A stretch of DNA of 17,240 bases from Lachnospiraceae bacterium (GTDB lineage Bacteria > Bacillota_A > Clostridia > Lachnospirales > Lachnospiraceae), in contig JAQUUB010000063.1 in NCBI GenBank assembly GCA_028694115.1, positions 1-17,240 on the forward strand, in the 5' to 3' direction. Positions within the stretch are counted from its first letter, which is position 1. Each line of letters begins with the position of its first letter. The position numbers and the translations under genes are program-made. Shown in pieces: positions 7,220 to 14,380 of the stretch. The notes below the pieces were generated by a model. That model was not told where the DNA came from. It worked only from the letters and a program-made list of their open reading frames with translations, and did not search any database.

Positions 7220-8407
7220 ATGAAATGTATTTTAATGAATAAAAACACACCGATTGTTGCGATGGAACTTGATGAAGATACAGTAGCTGTTTCAAAAATA
7301 ACGGAAGCATACCACTTGGATTTTTTACCTGTAGGGATAGATAAAAAAACAGGGCTTCCAAACAGAAAAGAATTAAATGAGTGGTGGTATGGCAGAGCAA
7401 TCCCGGCAAGTCGATCTGGACTTAGAGGAGCATTAGAGCAGATGGAGATAAACCAGCCAGAGCAGCTCCTGATGAAATGTAATGGGCTTAGTTTGTCAGA
7501 TCAGTATTGGATGAAGCCAGCAGACAGTAACTTGGAATGGAAAGATATCAATTTCTTTGAAAACAGCTTTTCAGATGATGTGGGAAATATTCTGTTTGGA
7601 CAGCCAAAACAGGATAATAAAATTGATCTCATGTCACCATGCAATACATCGGATGGTTGGCTGAAAAAGAAATGGAAGATTGTAAATGCAAAGCGGTGTC
7701 TTATTAAAGCTGGCAGTAATCCATATATGCAGGAACCATTGAATGAAGTATTTGGAACTAAATTACATGAAAGACTTGGATGTAAAAATTATGTTCCCTA
7801 TGCAATCAGCTGGGAAGATGGAGTCCCTTATAGCGTATGTGAAAATTTTGTTACTACAGATACGGAACTTGTCAGTGCAGTCAGTATTAATCGCAGTATA
7901 AAAAAGAGAAGTCAATATTCTTCCTACGAACATTTTATGAATGCGTGTAAGGAGCTTGGAATACCAGGCATGCAGCAGTATATGGATTATCTACTGGTCT
8001 TCGATTATCTGATGGCGAACACAGATCGTCATTTTGGTAATTTTGGAGCCATAAGAAATGTAAATACACTTGAGTGGATTGGCCCGGCTCCAGTTTTCGA
8101 TAGTGGAACCAGTCTCTGGCATGATAAGTTGACAAAATCAATTGGCTCAAATAATCAAATTGAGATGAAACCATTCTATGCGGATGCATTCAGACAGATG
8201 GAGCTTGTCACAGATTTTGATTGGATACCATTTGAAAATCTTAAAAATTTACAGGATGACATCCGAGAAGTGTTTATCCAGTCGAACTTTATGGATGAAG
8301 AACGAATTGAAGCTATTGCAAGTGCAGTAGGCAATCGAGTAGAAGAATTACAAGAGGTGGAACTGGAACACAGTCATCAGTTTACAATGGGAAGTCAGCA
8401 ACAATAA
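7220..8407 (+). CDS. HipA-like protein kinase
   Basis: The 395-residue product carries the signature of the HipA-type kinase fold. The catalytic loop is NTDRHFGNFG (D269 as base, N274 as metal ligand), followed by VFDSG with D294 in the metal-binding position. An upstream Lys in RCLIKAGSN is a candidate ATP-binding residue. HipA kinases phosphorylate proteins such as glutamyl-tRNA synthetase and usually pair with the antitoxin HipB. No HipB-like helix-turn-helix gene is next to this one, so a toxin-antitoxin role is not shown. Related Firmicutes proteins are sometimes annotated as excisionase, probably by mistake. ATG 7220 is chosen because AAGGGAGG lies seven bases upstream; a GTG at 7166 would add 18 residues but has no ribosome site. 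The gene has its own promoter and terminator. Confidence 0.75.
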   Translation: MKCILMNKNTPIVAMELDEDTVAVSKITEAYHLDFLPVGIDKKTGLPNRKELNEWWYGRAIPASRSGLRGALEQMEINQPEQLLMKCNGLSLSDQYWMKPADSNLEWKDINFFENSFSDDVGNILFGQPKQDNKIDLMSPCNTSDGWLKKKWKIVNAKRCLIKAGSNPYMQEPLNEVFGTKLHERLGCKNYVPYAISWEDGVPYSVCENFVTTDTELVSAVSINRSIKKRSQYSSYEHFMNACKELGIPGMQQYMDYLLVFDYLMANTDRHFGNFGAIRNVNTLEWIGPAPVFDSGTSLWHDKLTKSIGSNNQIEMKPFYADAFRQMELVTDFDWIPFENLKNLQDDIREVFIQSNFMDEERIEAIASAVGNRVEELQEVELEHSHQFTMGSQQQ

Positions 8408-8424
8408 AAGTGGTTAGAATAGTG

Positions 8425-8459
8425 CCTCTAAGTCACAAAAGATTTGGAGGTTTTCTTCT
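8425..8459 (+). terminator. Intrinsic terminator after the HipA-like gene
   Basis: CCTCTAAGTC (8425-8434) pairs with GATTTGGAGG (8441-8450) as a 10-bp stem with two G-U pairs and loop ACAAAA. TTTTCTTCT follows directly. It lies 17 bp after the stop of the HipA-like gene and separates that unit from the promoter copy at 8482. Confidence 0.65.
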
Positions 8460-8481
8460 GCCCATTTTACTTGTGGAAGTC

Positions 8482-8520
8482 AAAATCATATACCACAAAT
8501 GAGCCTGTCTATGTTACAAT
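8482..8520 (+). promoter_or_regulatory. Promoter-like 39-bp repeat, copy 2
   Basis: This segment matches 7116-7154 at 34 of 39 positions and ends in the perfect extended -10 TGTTACAAT (8512-8520). Transcription would start around 8526, within the first stem of the second double-hairpin element, and run toward cas6. It is therefore a candidate promoter for the CRISPR effector operon, with an untranslated leader of about 315 nt, or for a small RNA formed by the hairpins. Confidence 0.5.
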
Positions 8521-8575
8521 ATGACTTGATCACAAAGTAATCAAGTCAGGAATGCTCAAAGAGCATGACGTTAAT
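8518..8575 (+). other. Double-hairpin element, copy 2
   Basis: The layout is the same as at 446-502. An 11-position stem (GACTTGATCAC / GTAATCAAGTC, one C-A mismatch, loop AAA, 8523-8547) is followed by AGGA, the identical hairpin ATGCTC-AAA-GAGCAT (8552-8566), then GACGTTAAT. Compared with copy 1, the first stem changes from GACCAG/CTGGTC to GACTTG/CAAGTC: both arms change together and pairing is kept. The loop and linker lengths are identical. This supports selection on structure. Confidence 0.6.
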
Positions 8576-8702
8576 GTTAATTGAAAGAAAGTAGACATAG
8601 ACAGTAAGAGCAGAAGCAATTCAAGATGGATGCAATGCATCCAGTCATTTAGTCAAATCTTATTTTCTATGGGCAGGATTATGCCACACGACAGACTGCA
8701 AT

Positions 8703-8816
8703 TCGGAGCAGTTTGTGTCTTTTAATAAAATCAGAATTGTGAATGTTTCCAGTGAGGGACATCTAAATACCCAATCAAAGCATTGTGAAGTTTGCGTGGA
8801 ATTGGGGCGGAAATAG
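8703..8816 (+). pseudogene. Decayed tail of a second RlmD-like methyltransferase gene
   Basis: The last codons (8775-8816) read SKHCEVCVELGRK then stop, almost the same as the end of the intact gene at 999-2618 (TKHCEVCVELCRK). The trailer TAGATTAAAGTAA is shared by both. Most base differences between the two tails are synonymous (AAA/AAG, TGC/TGT, GAG/GAA twice, CTG/TTG). This indicates an old paralogue that evolved under selection rather than a fresh duplication. Upstream in the same frame, SEQF and KIRIVNVSSEGHL may correspond to STEQF and KKIVYISCNPHSL, with a large internal deletion; this part is less certain. No SAM-binding motif or catalytic cysteine remains. The 8576-8702 stretch before it shows nothing I can identify. 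Confidence 0.6.
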
Positions 8817-8843
8817 ATTAAAGTAAACGATGAGGGATATAGT

Positions 8844-9752
8844 ATGTTTGAATTTATGAAGATATTAACATTGCGCGCAAGCTATGAGTGCCTGCAAAAC
8901 GGTTTACTACCCCCGTATTTGGGCTCCACAATACGAGGAATTTTGGGACACTGCATTCATGAGTTTTATTGTCACAATAGTGGTAATAAATGTTATTTGT
9001 GCGAGAAGCGAGAAAATTGTCCATATGTTCAGTGTTTTAGTAATACTGGAGGAAGGGCAGGGGCGGTGAATCCGTATACTATATATGTACACGGTCAAAC
9101 AAAGGAAAAGTGGAAAAAAGGAGAACATTGCGTCTTTGATATTACCTTATTTGGTAAGGGAACGGAATATGCAGGGATATATCTGGATGCATTGTTGGCG
9201 GCAGAACAAAAAGGCTGGGGAGCTGAACGACTTTTATTCAAACTTGAACAGGTTGTGGATCCGGATTCCGAACGGCTGATTTATGCAAGGGGAAAAAGTT
9301 GGATTCGTAACCTTAGTCCTGGGCAGTTTTCGATAGAAGAGAGGAATGCCCAGTATGCCTGCCTTGTATTTGATACACCATTACGGGTGGTTTCAGGTGG
9401 AGAACTGTTTTCAAAACTGCCATTTGATATGCTGGTTCAGTTTCTGATTCGAAGGATTTCTCTGCTGACAACGGCGTACACAGATGTTTGTTTAGAATGG
9501 GATCTTGAGGAAATGCTTAATCAGGCTGCAGCAATTAAAACAGTTGATGAATGTTTTACAGAAATCCCATTTTCCAGGTATTCTATAAATCAGAAAGATG
9601 GGAAACTGGAACTTCCAGCTAAAGCGGGGTGGATTCTATATGAAGGAGACATATCACGATTTGTACCTATATTGGAATTGGGTAAGAGCCTTCGGATTGG
9701 AAAAGGCGCAACAATTGGATTTGGACATTATGAGGTTTTTTACGATAAATAA
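8844..9752 (+). CDS. cas6: Cas6 pre-crRNA processing endoribonuclease
   Basis: This 302-residue RAMP protein cuts CRISPR precursor RNA at the base of the repeat hairpin. The N-terminal part has LPPYLGSTIRGILGHCIHEF, the usual entry of the COG5551-type Cas6 fold. A Cys cluster typical of this branch follows (C43, then C50-x2-C53-x5-C59). The protein ends with the Gly-rich RAMP loop GKGATIGFGHYEV (286-298). H36 and H39 are candidate catalytic histidines, but I cannot tell which. ATG 8844 is supported by GATGAGGGA six bases upstream. It is the first gene of the effector operon and is separated from the next by only 18 bp. It is the only visible nuclease able to mature the array's transcript. Confidence 0.85.
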   Translation: MFEFMKILTLRASYECLQNGLLPPYLGSTIRGILGHCIHEFYCHNSGNKCYLCEKRENCPYVQCFSNTGGRAGAVNPYTIYVHGQTKEKWKKGEHCVFDITLFGKGTEYAGIYLDALLAAEQKGWGAERLLFKLEQVVDPDSERLIYARGKSWIRNLSPGQFSIEERNAQYACLVFDTPLRVVSGGELFSKLPFDMLVQFLIRRISLLTTAYTDVCLEWDLEEMLNQAAAIKTVDECFTEIPFSRYSINQKDGKLELPAKAGWILYEGDISRFVPILELGKSLRIGKGATIGFGHYEVFYDK

Positions 9753-9770
9753 GCTGGGAGGGGAAAAGAG

Positions 9771-10712
9771 ATGGCTAAAGTTGCTACTTATGAAGATGTC
9801 ATAAAAACAATTGCCGGCAATTATGAAGAGATTGAGCATTCTATAGCAAATCAGTTGTTGCTGAATGTTCCAAACCATTATTATACAGAGGGTTCATATA
9901 GGGAAACTGTATGGAAGTCACTTTTTGAAATGGTTATTCCAAGAAAATATTGCATTGAACAAAGTGTATTTATTATTGATGCCTTTGGTCATAAATCAAA
10001 AGAAGTTGATTTGGCAATTTTTGATGAACTTTATACGCCGTACATATTCAATTATGGGGAGATTAAGTTTATTCCCATTGAAGCTGTAGCAGCCGTTGTA
10101 CAATGCAAGAGTGGATCTCTGAGTAAGAGTAATATTGCAGAATGGGCGGGGGATATTGATAAACTAATTACATCATTGGATTCGGTGGTCAGAATGGTGG
10201 GTGGTATGACGGATAATTCAAATATTCCAGACTCAAAAAAAGTAACACAAACAGCAACCCGACCGATAAAAATATTGTGTACACTTGCTGGAGAAGAAAC
10301 TATGAAAAGTTACGAAGAGATATTTGATATTATTTTAGCAGTAGATACAGAACAGAAAAAATTGTTTAAAAGTATACCGAATGAAACGCAAAGTCTGGAA
10401 AGCTGGAATGATTTGTTAAACCACGCAATCGAAAGAATAGAAGATCCAAAAGATAAACAATACAGAGAGGATAGAAAATTGCATTTAGAGAAAGAGCGAG
10501 ATGATCTACTTTCAAAACTTAAAGTTCCTCAAGGGGCTGAAAATGGAGAGGAAAATGTAATTCTATCCCTGATTTTCCAACTGAATCAGCTTCTCATGGT
10601 AATAAACAATCCAATGCTGTTTCCACATAGGGCATATGCGAAAAAGTTTAGCGAAATTTTAATGGGATCCAGGCAAAGCAAAGGAGAAGAGGATGAGCAA
10701 CAAAATAAGTAA
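9771..10712 (+). CDS. PD-(D/E)XK nuclease-like protein (DUF6602-like) inside the cas operon
   Basis: The 313-residue product resembles DUF6602 proteins, which have a restriction-endonuclease-like core. The core motifs are E45, KEVDLAIFD with D80, then IPIEAVAAVVQCKS with E104 and the Q111-C-K113 triad. A typical core has E-x-K at the last position, so Gln replaces Glu here; Q-x-K variants exist among PD-(D/E)XK enzymes. The C-terminal 100 residues are helical and charged, with a possible coiled coil (KLHLEKERDDLLSKL). A strong ribosome site, GGGAGGGG, precedes ATG 9771, and its end overlaps cas10 by 20 nt. It has no CARF-like ligand domain. The context suggests an accessory nuclease working with the type III complex, perhaps replacing the DNase domain missing from Cas10. 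The alternative is an unrelated defence gene captured in the operon. Confidence 0.65.
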   Translation: MAKVATYEDVIKTIAGNYEEIEHSIANQLLLNVPNHYYTEGSYRETVWKSLFEMVIPRKYCIEQSVFIIDAFGHKSKEVDLAIFDELYTPYIFNYGEIKFIPIEAVAAVVQCKSGSLSKSNIAEWAGDIDKLITSLDSVVRMVGGMTDNSNIPDSKKVTQTATRPIKILCTLAGEETMKSYEEIFDIILAVDTEQKKLFKSIPNETQSLESWNDLLNHAIERIEDPKDKQYREDRKLHLEKERDDLLSKLKVPQGAENGEENVILSLIFQLNQLLMVINNPMLFPHRAYAKKFSEILMGSRQSKGEEDEQQNK

Positions 10713-12243
10713 GTATATATTGGCGAAATATGATGTCAGTGGAATTCAGGATTATATTTTTGCCACAAACCGTCTTCGGGAAAATGCGGGAGCGTCGTAT
10801 CAGGTTACTAGAGTATTGGATGCGTTTCTTGTAGAAGCATTCCGGGAAGCGGCAGTTCGGGATGAGATTGTCTTAGACTGGAGTGCGGAAGATAAACTTT
10901 GTTTGCCAGAGAGTGAGAATATCAAGGCTGAGATTATATATATTGGCGGAGGAAATGCTGTGGCTCTTTTCCGAGACCGCGAGTTGTTTCGCAAGACAGG
11001 GGAGATGCTGGGAATGAAGGCGGCGGAAAACTGTCAGGGGTTAAGCCTTGCTGTATCTTATATTGAAACTGATTTACTTGATTTTGCGGAAGACAGAAAA
11101 AGGCTGGATGATAAGATGGATAAAATGAAGCGCAATATGATCCGTCAGCCAGTGCACTCACCATTTCCAGTAACGGAACAGGATAACGGGGGTTATCAGC
11201 CAATCACTTGCTGCATGCGTCATGGAGATAATTTGGAGAACATGACCAGAATTCAGTTTCAGAAAAGGAATGCATATAAAAATATAAGAAGCTTTCAGCG
11301 TCTGTTTCCGAACGTGGGGGATGGGGTGGATTATTGCTATCCCGAAGAAATGGATCAACTGTGCAGGAAGCATGGGGAAGACAGTCATATTGCAATCGTC
11401 CACATTGATGGTAATGGGATGGGAGAACGCATAAACAGGCAGATACAGGAACATAAAACGTATTCAGAAGGAGTTCCTGGGATTCGCAGGACATCGAAAG
11501 AAATAGCAAGGCTTTTTCAGGATACCTATGCAGAGGTGCTTCAAGAGTTATGGTATAAACAGGTGTTTGAAAACAGCGGCTGGCAGGACAATGAAAAGCT
11601 AGTTCCTCTTCGCCCCATTATCCTGGATGGTGATGACTTTACTTTTTTGTGCAGAGCCGATCTGGCTGTTCCGATTACCACGGGGTTTATGATGAAACTT
11701 ATGCAAAAGCAAAGGAATGTAGCCAGGAAAATTACAGCTTGTGGAGGTATTGCATTTGTTCACAGCCATTTTCCATTTCGCGTGGCCTATTCCATTGCCG
11801 AAGAATCCTGCTCTCGGGCTAAGAATAAGTGGTATTCTCAAAAAGGGAGAGAAGGAAGAGAGAACGCTTCCTGTTGCTTGGATTTTCAAATAATAAAAGA
11901 AACGGAGGCGGAACTGCCGGCAAAAAATAAAGATTGGCAGAAGAGGCCTTATACCATAAATATGGAAGATGACGAAATAAATGGGGATTCTCTGAGGGGA
12001 TTGTATGACACATTAAAAAATATAGAAGATTGGCCTTCGGGAAGACTGCACAGAATATGTCGAGCCTTCCAGGAAGGAGAGGATGTAATGAAACTTTTGG
12101 AACGGGAGTTTGCGTCACGGGGATATGAAATTGGGAGCCTGGTTCAAGGAAAATGGCAGGAATCGCCGCTATTCGATGCGTTGGAGCTTCGAGGAATGTG
12201 TCGGATGGACTTGTTAGAATATTTTTTGACAAAAATGCAGTGA
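10693..12243 (+). CDS. cas10: Cas10, HD-less, type III-D-like large subunit
   Basis: Cas10 is the signalling subunit of type III complexes and makes cyclic oligoadenylate when target RNA is bound. The first palm domain starts at once with YDVSGIQDYIF (13-23) and contains YIGGGN (83-88). The second palm domain has HIDGNGMG (D239, N241), in the place of the usual DxD metal site, and ILDGDDFTF. D312-G313-D314-D315 replaces the canonical GGDD; both catalytic Asp are kept. No HD nuclease domain precedes the palm, so the protein is short (516 aa against roughly 700 to 1000 for many Cas10s). The usual four-cysteine zinc module is not clear. ATG 10693 follows AAAGGAGAAGAGG and overlaps the nuclease-like gene, implying coupled translation. 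Cyclase activity is plausible but unproven. Confidence 0.85.
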   Translation: MSNKISKYILAKYDVSGIQDYIFATNRLRENAGASYQVTRVLDAFLVEAFREAAVRDEIVLDWSAEDKLCLPESENIKAEIIYIGGGNAVALFRDRELFRKTGEMLGMKAAENCQGLSLAVSYIETDLLDFAEDRKRLDDKMDKMKRNMIRQPVHSPFPVTEQDNGGYQPITCCMRHGDNLENMTRIQFQKRNAYKNIRSFQRLFPNVGDGVDYCYPEEMDQLCRKHGEDSHIAIVHIDGNGMGERINRQIQEHKTYSEGVPGIRRTSKEIARLFQDTYAEVLQELWYKQVFENSGWQDNEKLVPLRPIILDGDDFTFLCRADLAVPITTGFMMKLMQKQRNVARKITACGGIAFVHSHFPFRVAYSIAEESCSRAKNKWYSQKGREGRENASCCLDFQIIKETEAELPAKNKDWQKRPYTINMEDDEINGDSLRGLYDTLKNIEDWPSGRLHRICRAFQEGEDVMKLLEREFASRGYEIGSLVQGKWQESPLFDALELRGMCRMDLLEYFLTKMQ

Positions 12244-12253
12244 GGTCAAACAG

Positions 12254-14380
12254 ATGGAAAGATGGAATTTAAAGATTGAATTAAAAAGTGATTTCTGTAC
12301 TGCTACAGGAGAAAGTGTTCCTGGTATACTTAATAGTAAGACAGCGATGAAATATGGAATTCCGTATATTCCGGCAAAACGAATTAAGGGCTGCCTGCTG
12401 GAGTCGGGAAGAGAGATGGCAGACAATGGCATTATCAAAATGGACACATTATATCGAATATTTGGACATCCGGGAATGGAATATGCAGTAGGAATCCATA
12501 TAGGGGACGGCCATCTGAATTCTGTGCCCAGTTACCTTTTTGAACAAGAAAAAGCTGGACAGATAAAGGTAGGAGATTATGAGAGACTTCAGAAGACTAT
12601 TAAAGAGTGTTCAGATATAAAGAACACGTTGCTGGAGGATATTTTTACGAGAACTAGAACTAGAACGGCATTGTCAAAAGAGAGTGGAACAGCAAAGGAA
12701 CATACTCTACGCACGGTGCAGGTGGTGCCGTCAGGAATCGTTTTTTCTAGTCAGCTTGAGGGAGAATTGAGTCTTGATGAAGAAAAAGTCTTGCTTTTAT
12801 GTGTAAAAGGACTTCGACATATGGGAATTGGAATCACAAGGGGGATGGGAGAAGTACGTTGCTCTCTGGAAAAAGTGCAGTATGAGAAAACAAATAACAG
12901 AAAGGAGAATAGTTCGCTGCTTAAAGAATTTTCGCCTGAGGCGAAAGTTACCTTATCCTATGAGATAGAGTTAAAATCGCCAGTGGTTATGTCAGATTTT
13001 CAGGATGATGGACCAAGCCAGATTCCGGCGGCCGCAATATTAGGGGCAATTGCAGGCCTCTATATTAAAAAGCACTCATTGGGAGCGAAGGCTCATGAGG
13101 ATGAGAATTTCCGCAGAATCTTTTTACGTGATGGAGTACAGTTTGGAAATGCATTTTTCAAAAAAGACGGTATTGAGTATGTGCCTGCACCCAAGGCCTT
13201 TGCAATTCCCAAGGCTGATGGGACGATCTGGTTCAACATTATGGCGGATCAAGAAAATTTGAGAAGGAAATATATTTCCAAACAGATTTTTCTGGAAAAA
13301 AATTGTTTATATCTTTCATCTCCTCAAAAAGAGATTCATTTTCACCACGCGCGTCCGGCTGACAGGGGGATTGCACATGCACTGAATGACCGAGCCGAGG
13401 ATACAAGTGCACCAACGGGTCAATTTTTTCAATATACCGCCTTGTCTAAAGGACAGACGTTTGTCGGAACATGGATAGGCAAAGGGAAAGATATACAGGA
13501 GTTGGTTGAATGCCTGGAGGAAAATCAGTATCATTTGTTGCTGGGGAAATCAAAGAAGGCAGAATATGGAAACTGCAGATTCCGGGTTCTATGGGATACT
13601 TTGTCCAATGAGCAAGGCAAACAGTCTGCTAGGGGGAGAGAATGGCTGATTTGGCTATTGAGTCCTTTGATTTATAGGAATTATAGAGATGGGGCATATG
13701 AGACAGGGAGCAGGCCACTGCTTCGGCAGATGAACGAAAGACTAGGGTGTAACATAGAATTGGCAGACTCCATCTGCGGTTATACAGTCATGAATGGGTA
13801 TAACAGTAAATGGCGGCTTCCGGCGGTATCCATCCCAGCCCTTTCTGCTGGCAGTTCATTTCATATCAGGACGGATAGAGATGTGAATTCCTGGGAAATA
13901 GAAGGTATGCGGTGGGGAATGTTAACTGGAAAAGGCTGTGGGCAGATAAAAGCTGTATTGTGGAAAGACTGTATGAAAGGAAATATTGTGACGATATCTG
14001 TGCCAGGTCAAGGCAATGTCCAAAACAGGGGAGCGTTGTTTGACGAAAGGGATAAGTTTCTTGCCGCTATTTTAGGTTATCAGAAAAAACGTCTGGTGCA
14101 TCAGGAAGCAGCCTTACTAGCCTTGGATAAAATTAAAGGTCAAGTTCAGATTTTTCCGTCGTCATCTGCTATTTCTCTATTGATTCAAATAGTGAAGGAA
14201 TGGGATGGCGGACTCAACTGTTATGGGAAGATAAAAAAAGAGGTGGAACGTATTAGTGGAGAAGAAAAAAAGAAACGGATTCTGGAGTTCATAGAGCCAT
14301 GTAAGGGAAAGTCCTATGAATTTATAAAACAATATTTGGAAATTGCTAAATGGAACGCCAGAAGGGGGGAGAGAGGGTGA
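12254..14380 (+). CDS. csx10: Cas7-Cas5(Csx10)-Cas11-like fusion, type III-D variant
   Basis: This 708-residue fusion belongs to the crRNA-binding backbone. Residues 1 to about 215 form a Cas7-like RAMP domain: PYIPAKRIKG (37-46), the TRTRTRTAL and HTLRTVQV segments, and the loop GIGITRGMGEV. A Csx10/Cas5-like domain follows from about 230 (VTLSYEIELKSPVVMSD, IPAAAILGAIAGLY, GKSKKAEYGNCRF) to roughly 590. The last 110 residues are purely helical (DKFLAAILGYQKKRLVHQEA onward) and fit a Cas11-like small subunit. The same order is known in the Cas7-5-11 protein of III-Dv systems. The first Cas7 loop (T18 to Y34) has no Asp and carries N27 near the position where the RNA-cleaving Asp is expected. 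The start follows TGAGGTC, which overlaps the cas10 stop. Domain borders are estimates. Confidence 0.78.
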   Translation: MERWNLKIELKSDFCTATGESVPGILNSKTAMKYGIPYIPAKRIKGCLLESGREMADNGIIKMDTLYRIFGHPGMEYAVGIHIGDGHLNSVPSYLFEQEKAGQIKVGDYERLQKTIKECSDIKNTLLEDIFTRTRTRTALSKESGTAKEHTLRTVQVVPSGIVFSSQLEGELSLDEEKVLLLCVKGLRHMGIGITRGMGEVRCSLEKVQYEKTNNRKENSSLLKEFSPEAKVTLSYEIELKSPVVMSDFQDDGPSQIPAAAILGAIAGLYIKKHSLGAKAHEDENFRRIFLRDGVQFGNAFFKKDGIEYVPAPKAFAIPKADGTIWFNIMADQENLRRKYISKQIFLEKNCLYLSSPQKEIHFHHARPADRGIAHALNDRAEDTSAPTGQFFQYTALSKGQTFVGTWIGKGKDIQELVECLEENQYHLLLGKSKKAEYGNCRFRVLWDTLSNEQGKQSARGREWLIWLLSPLIYRNYRDGAYETGSRPLLRQMNERLGCNIELADSICGYTVMNGYNSKWRLPAVSIPALSAGSSFHIRTDRDVNSWEIEGMRWGMLTGKGCGQIKAVLWKDCMKGNIVTISVPGQGNVQNRGALFDERDKFLAAILGYQKKRLVHQEAALLALDKIKGQVQIFPSSSAISLLIQIVKEWDGGLNCYGKIKKEVERISGEEKKKRILEFIEPCKGKSYEFIKQYLEIAKWNARRGERG

